DNA of 64,000 bases from Nitrospiraceae bacterium (lineage in GTDB: Bacteria; Nitrospirota; Nitrospiria; Nitrospirales; UBA2166), in the NCBI GenBank assembly GCA_002726235.1, contig PBSN01000002.1, positions 7,061 to 71,060 of the forward strand, in the 5' to 3' direction. The notes under the pieces are model-generated. The model was given only the letters and a program-made list of their open reading frames with translations, did no database searches and was not told where the DNA came from. The stretch's first letter is position 1. Each line of letters begins with the position of its first letter. Shown piece after piece: positions 54,295 through 62,673 of the stretch. A program made the position numbers and the translations under genes.

Positions 54295-55489
54295 GAGATA
54301 ACTCCTCCTTATCTGCTTTGAGGGTTCTCAGAATGCGCTCCATAACGACTTCTGGAGGCATGGTCATGCCTCCGCCGACGTGAGGGCCAGCAACAACCCG
54401 TTGATTGTCCTCAACAACCGCCTTCACCTCTCGTGCCAACCAACCCGCAACATTAAACTCTGGAACAAAAATTCTCTTGGCATTGCGTGTAGCCGCCTTA
54501 ATTTCTTCTGTTGGAAACGGACGCAAAGTCTTAATTTTTACCAATCCAACATCAAAGCCTTCATCCTTCATAAGGGTAATAGTCTCTCGCCCCTGTGAAA
54601 CTGCAGTACCCGATGACACGATTAAGACTTCAGCATCCCCATTCTCAATTTCAATCAAGCCGTCAAGCAACACCTCTGTGTGTTTTCGAGACCGCTCAAT
54701 TGCCGCTCGAACCTCTTGCTGCCATGACGCGTGAGTCGCATAGCTGATGTAATTGTTTTTCATCACGAATGGATCTCTCATCATTCGAACCGGAGGGCAT
54801 TCCATGTCCATACAGGGAACCGGTGACCGATAGGGATCATAGCGTGGAAGACACATATCATCCGGCGTCATCATCACAACATCTTTAGTATGGGTTACAA
54901 AGAATCCATCACACGCTACCGCGATGGGTAGATGAACATCAGGCTGCTCCGCGACTACAAATCCTTTCATGATGAAGTCGAAAAGATCTTGCGCCGTTTC
55001 GGCGTGCCAAATCAAACATCCAGTCTCAAGCATGTAGTACAGTTCAAGAGTATCAGGCTGGATACTCAGTGGCGAATTAATCCCCCGACAAGTGATACAC
55101 ACCTGAATGGGCAACCGCGACCCTGCCCACATTGGGAAATTTTCCATAGCACGAAGCGTTCCTGGCCCAGCCGTGGTTGTAAAACAACGGGATCCCCCAA
55201 ACGAGCCTCCTGCACATATTGACATCACGTCAAACTCACTGGCTCCTCGGGAATAAATGTCGACATACCCCTCCGCAAACAACTCGCCAATGAGAGATGC
55301 CGCTTCACTCTGCGGAGTGATTGGATAGGCCACCGACATCTCACAACTGGAACGTTTGATGGCTTCCTTAATAATTTCACTCCCTGTTAAGAAGGAAGCG
55401 TCCCTCGGAGCTTCGAAAAAAATCTCATTTGGATCGGTATACACCTGTCCCTTTTTATTCTTGGTCCCTATCAGCGCTGTGGTTGTCAT
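54287..55489 (-). CDS. porA: 2-oxoacid:ferredoxin oxidoreductase alpha subunit
   Basis: A 400-residue alpha subunit with YPITPQSEAASLIGE, the RGASEFDVMSICAGGSFGG segment, TAGPGTLRAMENFPMWAG, and the transketolase C-terminal-like domain (SSGTAVSQGRETITLMKDEG). An ATTTA/AT-rich leader and RBS precede the ATG. It is downstream of the 198-residue subunit gene by 45 bases. Pyruvate versus 2-oxoglutarate specificity cannot be separated from sequence here; the enzyme class is typical of the reductive TCA cycle. Confidence 0.95.
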   Translation of the reverse strand: MTTTALIGTKNKKGQVYTDPNEIFFEAPRDASFLTGSEIIKEAIKRSSCEMSVAYPITPQSEAASLIGELFAEGYVDIYSRGASEFDVMSICAGGSFGGSRCFTTTAGPGTLRAMENFPMWAGSRLPIQVCITCRGINSPLSIQPDTLELYYMLETGCLIWHAETAQDLFDFIMKGFVVAEQPDVHLPIAVACDGFFVTHTKDVVMMTPDDMCLPRYDPYRSPVPCMDMECPPVRMMRDPFVMKNNYISYATHASWQQEVRAAIERSRKHTEVLLDGLIEIENGDAEVLIVSSGTAVSQGRETITLMKDEGFDVGLVKIKTLRPFPTEEIKAATRNAKRIFVPEFNVAGWLAREVKAVVEDNQRVVAGPHVGGGMTMPPEVVMERILRTLKADKEELSHV

Positions 55490-55534
55490 AATTATATTCC
55501 TCCTTCACACAACGAGGTATCGCCTCCCACGCCG

Positions 55535-56131
55535 CTATACCGTTCCCTTTAGTTTTTTTATCCAGCCGGCAAAATTCATGATTTTTTCCGGTGTAGCATC
55601 TCGAAACGTGAGGTTCGCATCCTCATGGCCCGCCTGCGCACACATCGCAATGGTAAAACAGTCCGTTCCACCACGAATAATCTTAAGCGCCAAATTGGCT
55701 TGATGGCAATGGACGCCAACGAACATACACGCGTCAATCTTATTATGCCAAATGGTAAGATTGGGGTGATTTGGATTGATTTCGACTTCTGGATTGATTT
55801 TCGGATACTTGGGGCGATAATCCGCCATGGGAATGAGCATTGGTTTCGCTCTTTTTGAAACAGATTCTCGAATGGCATCATACAGGTATTGTATAGCCGT
55901 TGCTTTTTTAGCTGCTTTTTCGTTCCAACTCCACAACACCAAGGGTCCCGGAAAAATGGTCGGGACATTAGCAGACAAAAAAACCCTCGCAGCTCGCTCC
56001 ATTGCCTCTTCTTCTGGCACAATTCTCCCCTCAATATGCCCTTGATCAGGATCAGGCAACCTAATACCCATTGATGCCGCGGAAGGCGGAAGAAATTCCT
56101 CCGGGCCAGGTAAAACACGATACGGCTTCAT
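55535..56131 (-). CDS. Oxidoreductase accessory subunit annotated in relatives as CO dehydrogenase beta-subunit-like
   Basis: A 198-residue protein, soluble, starting KPYRVLPGPEEFLPPSA, with ALKIIRGGTDCFTIAMCAQAGHEDANL and MFVGVHCHQANLAL. It contains few cysteines (two, in CMF and CHQ, plus CFT, CAQ) in a TPP/CODH-like Rossmann region. It heads the operon of five oxidoreductase genes and is probably the extra subunit of the five-subunit Hydrogenobacter-type enzyme. The role is inferred from position; the CO dehydrogenase name would be a family label, not proven activity. Confidence 0.78.
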   Translation of the reverse strand: MKPYRVLPGPEEFLPPSAASMGIRLPDPDQGHIEGRIVPEEEAMERAARVFLSANVPTIFPGPLVLWSWNEKAAKKATAIQYLYDAIRESVSKRAKPMLIPMADYRPKYPKINPEVEINPNHPNLTIWHNKIDACMFVGVHCHQANLALKIIRGGTDCFTIAMCAQAGHEDANLTFRDATPEKIMNFAGWIKKLKGTV

Positions 56132-56356
56132 AAGCTAAAATTTACCTCCATTTTCTTTTCCTCAACGCTTCAGCATTTCTCAGCGACAGATAATTGGAGA
56201 AATGCAACATAGCTAAAAGAGGAAATAAATGTCAACTTTCTGATTGGCAACCACTCCAACCTTAAGAATGAGAACCAACATCACTCGCGTTAGAGACCAA
56301 ATGTCTCTTGTCCGACCCACCAAGCATCCGGCCTTGTCGAAAGCGCTAGACCAAGC

Positions 56357-56386
56357 ATGACTAGCAATGCTAGTAGCGACTAAACT
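56357..56386 (+). promoter_or_regulatory. Candidate promoter of the small RNA
   Basis: ATGACT at 56357-56362 (4 of 6 match to TTGACA) and TAAACT at 56381-56386 (4 of 6 to TATAAT) are separated by 18 bases. Transcription would begin at about 56392, exactly at the base of the RNA's closing stem. An ACTAGC/GCTAGT palindrome (56360-56374) lies in the spacer. Confidence 0.4.
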
Positions 56387-56391
56387 ATATG

Positions 56392-56542
56392 GAGCGAGGC
56401 TCCCTGCTGTCAATGGCTCAGATGCCCAAATTCACAGGCTGTTAGAACCTCATTCTTTCTCCACAAACACCCTGCAGAACTTGTCTTCTGGGCATGAATA
56501 TCGTACACTCCCTCGCTCAAAGGGCGAGTGCCCTTTTTTTTT
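56392..56542 (+). ncRNA. Structured small RNA candidate, 6S-like
   Basis: A 127-base body is closed by GAGCGAGG (56392-56399) pairing perfectly with CCTCGCTC (56511-56518). Nested inside is a 7-bp stem ATGCCCA (56422-56428) with TGGGCAT (56489-56495), leaving a large internal bubble between the stems and a long inner region. An intrinsic terminator follows immediately. The layout (closed rod with a central bubble, own promoter and terminator) recalls 6S RNA, but it is shorter than the typical 160-200 bases. No SRP (GGAAGCAGC), tmRNA or RNase P motif is seen. The strand and terminator are certain; the name is not. Confidence 0.55.
56519..56542 (+). terminator. Intrinsic terminator
   Basis: AAAGGGC (56519-56525) pairs with GCCCTTT (56530-56536) around GAGT, followed by a run of nine T (56534-56542). 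It ends the small RNA candidate and insulates it from nusA. Confidence 0.9.
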
Positions 56543-56664
56543 GGTGGGGTGCGCCCATAACTTGAGGTGGGGGGGGGCTAGGTTTATTCAAATACCGTAG
56601 AACCTGTACAAGTATTCACAGCTTAAATTTGCAAGGATATTTTTAGCCGTCTAAAGGACTCTCG

Positions 56665-57885
56665 ATGGGTAAAGAACTTATTACTGTTATTGAGCAGATC
56701 GGAAGGGAAAAAGGAATCGACAGCGTTCAGATTATCTCTGCTGTCGAATCTGCACTAGTGAGCGCTGCCAAAAAGCGGTATGGATTAGCGGAAAACATTC
56801 AGGTCACAATCAATCAGACGACAGGAAGCATTGAAATCGTCTCTCTCAAAACCATCGTAGACAGAGTTGTGAATCCGCGGTCTGAAATCCTTCTTGATGA
56901 AGCGCAGAAAGTCGACAGCGAAGCCGAAATTGGCGATGAAATCGGATCGCTAATTGAAGTCGAAGACTTTGGACGTATCGCAGCACAAACCGCCAAACAG
57001 ATCATTTTCCAAAAAGTCCGCGAGGCCGGATGGGAGGTAATCCAGCGTGATTATTCGGCTCGGATGGGAAGCCTCGTCAACGGAATCATTCTGGGACAGG
57101 ACCGAAGAAACTACGTCGTTGATATTGGGAAAACTGAAGCGATACTGCCGGTATCGGAGCAAATCCCACGCGAGACATATCGACGCGGAGATCGCATCAA
57201 GGCCTATTTGTATCAAGTCAAGCGAACTCCAAAAGATGTCCAAGTCATTCTATCACGAGCCCATACGAATTTCGTCGCTAAACTGTTTGAGTTGGAAGTC
57301 CCAGAAGTTGCGGAAAAAATTGTCGAGATCAGGGGACTGGTAAGGGAACCCGGTGATCGAACCAAAATCGCTGTGATATCCCGCGATCGCGCGGTAGATC
57401 CAGTGGGTGCCTGTGTAGGGGTGAAAGGCTCCCGCGTTCAAGCCATTGTACGCGAACTCAGAGGGGAAAAAATTGACATCATCACTTGGACCTCTGATCC
57501 TCGGATCTTTATTGCTGAAGCCCTAAATCCAACATCAATTGAAAAGGTTGGGATCGACGAGGAAAAGAAATCTGCATTAGTTGTCGTCTCCGACCAACAA
57601 CTATCACTTGCAATTGGTAAAAACGGGCAAAACGTCCGATTGGCTGCCAAGCTGACAGGATGGAAAATCGATATCATTGGCTTGAGCGAATATGAAAAAG
57701 AGAAGGTCGAGAGAGAGCAAGTAATCGGTAGCGCAGTCGTTGCAGAGGAAACAACCTCAAACACTGACTCACCTGAAGGATCCTCTGCCATCACAATGAC
57801 TCCCAATGCTGATGATACCGCTACGGAGGCACACGACATCACACCTCCGGCTATCCCCAGTAATGATCAAACTCAGGAAACATAA
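56665..57885 (+). CDS. nusA: Transcription termination/antitermination factor NusA
   Basis: A 406-residue protein: N-terminal RNAP-binding domain (about 1-120), S1 domain (about 130-200), two KH domains (about 225-340) with the GACVGVKGSRVQAIVREL and LAIGKNGQNVRLAAKLTGW motifs, and a short acidic tail. Standard for a NusA without the C-terminal acidic repeats of E. coli. The ATG is preceded by AAAGGA. It heads nusA-infB-DUF503-rbfA-truB-rpsO-pnp. rimP, its usual upstream partner, is absent. Confidence 0.97.
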   Translation: MGKELITVIEQIGREKGIDSVQIISAVESALVSAAKKRYGLAENIQVTINQTTGSIEIVSLKTIVDRVVNPRSEILLDEAQKVDSEAEIGDEIGSLIEVEDFGRIAAQTAKQIIFQKVREAGWEVIQRDYSARMGSLVNGIILGQDRRNYVVDIGKTEAILPVSEQIPRETYRRGDRIKAYLYQVKRTPKDVQVILSRAHTNFVAKLFELEVPEVAEKIVEIRGLVREPGDRTKIAVISRDRAVDPVGACVGVKGSRVQAIVRELRGEKIDIITWTSDPRIFIAEALNPTSIEKVGIDEEKKSALVVVSDQQLSLAIGKNGQNVRLAAKLTGWKIDIIGLSEYEKEKVEREQVIGSAVVAEETTSNTDSPEGSSAITMTPNADDTATEAHDITPPAIPSNDQTQET

Positions 57886-57927
57886 CGTAAGTGTCATCGC
57901 ACACGAATAGCTGATACCAAATTTCCA

Positions 57928-60444
57928 ATGCGCGTATTTGAACTTGCGAAACAGATTGGCACTTCGAGCAAGGAGGTCCTGTTGCAATTAGATAAAATGG
58001 GGCATCCCGGCCTTACCCACATGAGTTCTATTGATGAGGCCATCACCAAACAAATTTTGAAAAAGAAATTACCCACAACTCCTGCCCTGTCACCGACACG
58101 GCGACAAAAGTCTCAACCTGCGCCGGAAGTAAAGACAGGACAAGAAAAAAAACGCATCCTCCTCAAGCGCCGGAAGCTTGAAACTAAATCAACGACGACT
58201 ACACAGCTTCCAGTTTCAGCATCTGAGCTAATCACACCTTCACCGCAAGATACCCGGCCGTCCATTGGGACGGTGTCCGACCACTCGAAACCATCACCAG
58301 TTATAAGTGAACAAATGATATCGGGTTCCGAGCACGCCTCAGAAACACCACTCGCTCAACCCCTTACACCTGAAGATGTCGCGCCACCTAAAACCCAAGA
58401 CCATCTCCCCACTTCTTTGACCACGCCATCCCCATCCATCTCAGCAGAACACACCTCTGACACACTCCACGCCAATGAAAACCCCATACCACCCCCCCCA
58501 CAGCCTACAATAGTCACTCCGGCAGAAAAAGCACCGAAACCTCCAAAACCCGTTGCAAAACGTACAGGTGATGTTCGTGAAGATGCCACTCGATGGAAAG
58601 ATCTTCGCACTCTTCCATCGCTCCGTCGCGAAGAGCGTTCTCGACCTGCCTCATCCACACATCCAACAGATGGCACTAGGCCCAGAAAAAAAATCATCAA
58701 ACTCTCCGATGGTCTCAGTGTCAAAAGTTTTGCCGAAGCCATCGGACAGAAGCCTACTGACGTCATTCGAAAACTCATGGCATCCGGAGTCATGTTGACG
58801 TTGAATCAACCGATTGATTCCGACGCCGCGGTTCTTGTCGCTGATTTATTCGGACTCAAGGTTGAAGTCACGACAGAACAACCTCCAGAGGAACTGCTCC
58901 AAGATCCTGAAGATGCTCCGGAAAGCCTGCTTCCGCGCCCACCAGTTGTCACCATCATGGGGCACGTTGACCATGGCAAAACTTCCCTGCTTGATGTCAT
59001 ACGAAAAACCAAAGTGATTGACAGCGAAGCTGGAGGAATCACCCAACATATCGGTGCCTACACGACAAAACTTGGAGATAAACCGATCTGCTTCCTGGAC
59101 ACCCCAGGGCACGAAGCATTCACAGCGATACGCGCCCGCGGATCTAAGATCGCTGATCTGGTTCTCCTTGTCGTCGCCGCCGATGATGGGGTGATGTCTC
59201 AGACACTTGAGGCAATCAATCATGCGAAAGCTGCCGATATTCCAATCATTGCCGTCATCAATAAAATGGATCAGCCGGATGCCAACCCAGAACGCGTCAG
59301 AAGCGTCCTCGCAGAACATGGTCTAATTCCTGAAAGCTGGGGAGGACAAACAATCTACGCGGAGGTGTCGGCGAAGCAGGGAACAGGAATTGAGAACCTA
59401 TTGGAACTCATTCTTTTACAAGCTGAGATCCTAGATCTTAAGGCAAACCCCGCGCGCTTAGCGAAAGGCGTTGTAATCGATGCGCGGCTTGATCGAGGAC
59501 GCGGTCCAATCGCAACCCTCCTCGTTCAGATGGGCACATTGAAAGTCGGAGATGCGTTTCTCGTCGGTGCCCACAGTGGACGAGTGCGCGCTCTTCTCAA
59601 TGATGAAGGTCGCAAGATTACCGAGGCAACCTCCTCCATGCCGGTAGAAGTTATTGGCATTCCAATGGTGCCTCAGTCAGGGGACATTTTTCTCGCGGTC
59701 AAAGACGAGAAAGTTGCACGCGAGATTGCGAAGCGGCGACAAGAAGCACTCCGCACTCAAGAACTCAATCGCTCGAAACGACTCACCCTTGACGACATCT
59801 ATACGAATATTCAGGACGGAAACATCAAAGACTTGAACCTCGTCATTAAAGCTGATGTACAGGGAACCACAGAGGCTCTTGCAGAAGCCCTGGGAAAAAT
59901 TGACACCCCCACCGTCAAGCTCAACATCATCCACAGCGGCATCGGTGGGATTACCGAGTCAGACGTCCTGTTAGCCTCTGCGTCACGCGCTATCATAATC
60001 GGCTTCAATATACGACCGGAACCCAAAGCGGCAAGAGTCGCCGAACGCGAAAGCATTGATATCAGGCTATATAACATTATCTACAATGCCATTAACGATG
60101 TGAAAGCTGCGATGGAAGGTTTGCTCGCACCCATTGTCAAAGAGCGTATCATGGGTCGAGCCGAAGTTCGACAGACTTTTTCAGTACCCAAAGCCGGAAC
60201 AGTGGCCGGGTCATATGTTGTTGAAGGGCTCATTTCTCGTGCTTCAGAGGGCATTCGCGTCATCCGAGACAACGTCGTTGTCTATCAGGGCACCATCGGA
60301 TCGTTGAGACGATTCAAAGATGACGTCCGCGAAGCCAGCATGGGGTACGAATGCGGGATTGGAGTACAGAATTTCAACGATATCAAGGTCGGTGACGTCC
60401 TAGAAACCTTCCAGATGGAGGAGGATACAACGAGGCGGGCCTAA
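57928..60444 (+). CDS. infB: Translation initiation factor IF-2
   Basis: An 838-residue IF-2. An N-terminal IF2_N helix domain (about 1-55) precedes a Pro/Thr/Ser-rich linker (about 60-270), a second IF2_N motif, then the GTPase core with GHVDHGKTS near 345, [18 protein letters not shown] and the C-terminal C1/C2 domains. It positions fMet-tRNA on the 30S subunit. It lies 42 bases downstream of nusA and 41 before the DUF503 gene. Confidence 0.97.
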   Translation: MRVFELAKQIGTSSKEVLLQLDKMGHPGLTHMSSIDEAITKQILKKKLPTTPALSPTRRQKSQPAPEVKTGQEKKRILLKRRKLETKSTTTTQLPVSASELITPSPQDTRPSIGTVSDHSKPSPVISEQMISGSEHASETPLAQPLTPEDVAPPKTQDHLPTSLTTPSPSISAEHTSDTLHANENPIPPPPQPTIVTPAEKAPKPPKPVAKRTGDVREDATRWKDLRTLPSLRREERSRPASSTHPTDGTRPRKKIIKLSDGLSVKSFAEAIGQKPTDVIRKLMASGVMLTLNQPIDSDAAVLVADLFGLKVEVTTEQPPEELLQDPEDAPESLLPRPPVVTIMGHVDHGKTSLLDVIRKTKVIDSEAGGITQHIGAYTTKLGDKPICFLDTPGHEAFTAIRARGSKIADLVLLVVAADDGVMSQTLEAINHAKAADIPIIAVINKMDQPDANPERVRSVLAEHGLIPESWGGQTIYAEVSAKQGTGIENLLELILLQAEILDLKANPARLAKGVVIDARLDRGRGPIATLLVQMGTLKVGDAFLVGAHSGRVRALLNDEGRKITEATSSMPVEVIGIPMVPQSGDIFLAVKDEKVAREIAKRRQEALRTQELNRSKRLTLDDIYTNIQDGNIKDLNLVIKADVQGTTEALAEALGKIDTPTVKLNIIHSGIGGITESDVLLASASRAIIIGFNIRPEPKAARVAERESIDIRLYNIIYNAINDVKAAMEGLLAPIVKERIMGRAEVRQTFSVPKAGTVAGSYVVEGLISRASEGIRVIRDNVVVYQGTIGSLRRFKDDVREASMGYECGIGVQNFNDIKVGDVLETFQMEEDTTRRA

Positions 60445-60485
60445 CGGGTCATTTCTATCTACTACGCTGTAGCCCTCCATCTCAT

Positions 60486-60767
60486 ATGGTCGTTGCCGTT
60501 TACACGATTGTTATCATCATTTCTGAGAGCCATTCGCTCAAAGACAAACGCCGAGTTCTTATGCAACTACGTGACAAAATTACCAGAAAGTTCAACGTGT
60601 CAATGGCAGAAATTGACCACCACAATTTGTGGCAAAAGACGACGTTGGGCATCGCATGCCTTGCCAATGAACAACGCCACGTGAATCAGGTATTGGACCA
60701 AGTAATGAACGCCATCTATCGACTGCCCTTTCTCGAAGTTGTTGATTGTCGCAAAGAATTTACTTAG
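60486..60767 (+). CDS. DUF503 family protein
   Basis: A 93-residue protein of the YlxP-like DUF503 family, usually found between infB and rbfA, as here. It opens VVAVYTIVIIISESHSLKDKRRVL and has an LGIACLANE segment. Function is not firmly established; a role in ribosome maturation is suggested by gene order. There is no signal peptide. Confidence 0.92.
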   Translation: MVVAVYTIVIIISESHSLKDKRRVLMQLRDKITRKFNVSMAEIDHHNLWQKTTLGIACLANEQRHVNQVLDQVMNAIYRLPFLEVVDCRKEFT

Positions 60768-60903
60768 CGTGGCACGAACAACTATAGTCCTATGATTTTT
60801 CCTCGACCTGAGCCAACAGAAACACGCCTGGGGTTGCTGTGAGTAGTCAAATGCGAGAGCAACAACACCTTGGTTTAGACTATGGCCACCTTGAATCCTG
60901 CCT

Positions 60904-61332
60904 GTGACGAGTAGAGTAAAACCCGTGCCAGAACATCAGCGAGTGTCTCGCGTTGGTGAAACGATGAAGGAGGAGATCGCTGATATCCTCAGGAAAAAGG
61001 TTAAAGATCCACGCATCGGATTTGCCACCATTACCAGCATTGCAGTGACGCGAGATTTTCGTCATGCGTGGGTCCAAATTACCGTTCTTGAAGGAGAAAC
61101 TGCCGAGAAGGAAACCCTCCTAGGGCTAGCCCGGGCTTCTGGATTTATTCGTTCTGAACTTGGACGCCGTCTCCGATTACGACGCATACCAGATCTTACC
61201 TTTCAATGCGATAGCCAGATTAAAAAAACCCAGCAAGTGCTCGCACTTCTCGACACTTTGGACACTCCCAAAGAGGCAATCGACTCTTTAACTCTCCACG
61301 AACCCCGAGACGAGAACGCACCATCATCGTAA
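60904..61332 (+). CDS. rbfA: Ribosome-binding factor A
   Basis: A 142-residue KH-fold protein that matures the 16S 5' end. Motifs are RVGETMKEEIADILRKKVKDPRIGF, ITSIAVTRDFRHAWVQITVL and the RLRRIPDLTFQCD strand. GTG at 60904 is the start of the frame; an in-frame GTG seven codons later (60925) is also possible. There is a 136-base gap from DUF503 with nothing in it. The C-terminal acidic tail is weakly conserved. Confidence 0.94.
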   Translation: MTSRVKPVPEHQRVSRVGETMKEEIADILRKKVKDPRIGFATITSIAVTRDFRHAWVQITVLEGETAEKETLLGLARASGFIRSELGRRLRLRRIPDLTFQCDSQIKKTQQVLALLDTLDTPKEAIDSLTLHEPRDENAPSS

Positions 61333-61376
61333 AAACAATTGCGCCACCATCTCCACTCACACACCAACGGATTGAA

Positions 61377-62306
61377 ATGAACGGCATCCTGAATATCGAC
61401 AAACCACATGGCTGGACATCCCATGACGTCGTCGCCAAACTTCGGAGTCTTCTCAAAATCAGGAGGATCGGCCACACGGGGACTTTAGACCCCGCGGCTA
61501 CGGGAGTGTTACTAATTTGCATCGGGAAAGCCACACGAGTTGCAGAGTATCTTGTTGCACGTGAGAAAGAGTATCGTGCGGTGCTTCGCCTTGGAGAAAC
61601 GACAGACACCCAAGATGGAACCGGCCAAGTCATTGAGCAACACGATGTCGGCAACATTACAAAGCCACAACTTCAGGCAGTGATGCGTCAGTTTACTGGA
61701 GATATTTTTCAAATGCCGCCGATGTATTCCGCAGTGAAGATCAATGGCGTACCACTGTATAAGTTAGCTCGGGCTGGTCAGACGATTCCACGGCCTACAC
61801 GCCCCGTCCATATCAGCCATATTGGTATCGACGCCATTCGCGGTACAGACGTGATGCTCAATGTGACATGCTCAAAAGGCACCTATGTTCGGACACTCTG
61901 CCACGACATCGGAGCGGCACTAGCTATTGGCGGACATATGCGTCACCTTACCCGCCTCAGAGTTGGCTCATTTCAGCGTAACCAGTCACTCACCATCAAC
62001 ACCATTGAACAACTTCATCGAGAACGAAGACTTGAGTCATCACTCCATCACACAGACGACGCACTGCATGACTTCCCAGCAGTGGATGTAATTGAGCCAA
62101 CTGTCACACGGGTACGACATGGAGGAGGGATTCGAGCCGAAGAAGTCACGGCAATCCTGGGATCAGGGAGATCAGGGATGCTCGTGCGAATCCGCGAACT
62201 TCGCAGAGGATTACTTGCCATAGGACGCCTCTCCTACCCAATCGTGGAACTCGGACGACATGGAGATACTCGAATGGCCGTGACGATTGAAAAAGTCCTT
62301 GTATAG
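61377..62306 (+). CDS. truB: tRNA pseudouridine-55 synthase
   Basis: A 309-residue pseudouridine synthase with the catalytic aspartate in HTGTLDPAATGVLLICIGKATR (about residue 41) and the KGTYVRTLCHDIG segment, plus a C-terminal PUA-like region. It modifies U55 in the T loop of tRNAs. It is placed between rbfA and rpsO, as in the normal operon. Confidence 0.96.
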   Translation: MNGILNIDKPHGWTSHDVVAKLRSLLKIRRIGHTGTLDPAATGVLLICIGKATRVAEYLVAREKEYRAVLRLGETTDTQDGTGQVIEQHDVGNITKPQLQAVMRQFTGDIFQMPPMYSAVKINGVPLYKLARAGQTIPRPTRPVHISHIGIDAIRGTDVMLNVTCSKGTYVRTLCHDIGAALAIGGHMRHLTRLRVGSFQRNQSLTINTIEQLHRERRLESSLHHTDDALHDFPAVDVIEPTVTRVRHGGGIRAEEVTAILGSGRSGMLVRIRELRRGLLAIGRLSYPIVELGRHGDTRMAVTIEKVLV

Positions 62307-62354
62307 TGAGTCAAGCAGAACCGTTCTCGTTTTCAAATCACCTGTGGAGGGAAT

Positions 62355-62624
62355 ATGACCATCAAAAACCAAGCAAAGAAACAACTGATTCATGACTATC
62401 GCCAACACGCAACTGACACGGGGTCTTCAGAAGTTCAGATTGCGGTTATCACCAACAGAATCTCATACTTGACCGAACATTTCCGACACCATCCAAAAGA
62501 CCATCATTCACGTCGTGGTCTCCTATTCATGGTGAGCAGGCGACGAAAACTATTGGACTACCTTCGCAGAGGACAAGAAGACAAATATCAAGATATTATC
62601 CGGAAACTCGGAATCCGGAAATAG
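62355..62624 (+). CDS. rpsO: 30S ribosomal protein S15
   Basis: An 89-residue S15 with the canonical helices and HHSRRGLLFMVSRRRKLLDYLRR motif, which binds the 16S central domain. A GGAGGGAAT ribosome-binding site precedes the ATG. It stands ahead of pnp, as is near universal in this operon. Confidence 0.98.
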   Translation: MTIKNQAKKQLIHDYRQHATDTGSSEVQIAVITNRISYLTEHFRHHPKDHHSRRGLLFMVSRRRKLLDYLRRGQEDKYQDIIRKLGIRK

Positions 62625-62673
62625 GCAGCACACAACGCGGGAAGACGACGGAAATGGGGAGGGGAAGAGGGAT

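Noticed and set aside
56392-56542. SRP RNA, tmRNA or RNase P RNA
   Set aside because: No GGAAGCAGC SRP loop, no tRNA-like ends or tag frame, and far too short for RNase P RNA.
56569-56577. Run of nine G in the nusA leader
   Set aside because: Could be a slippage site, but homopolymers of this length are also typical assembly weak points; no function can be supported.
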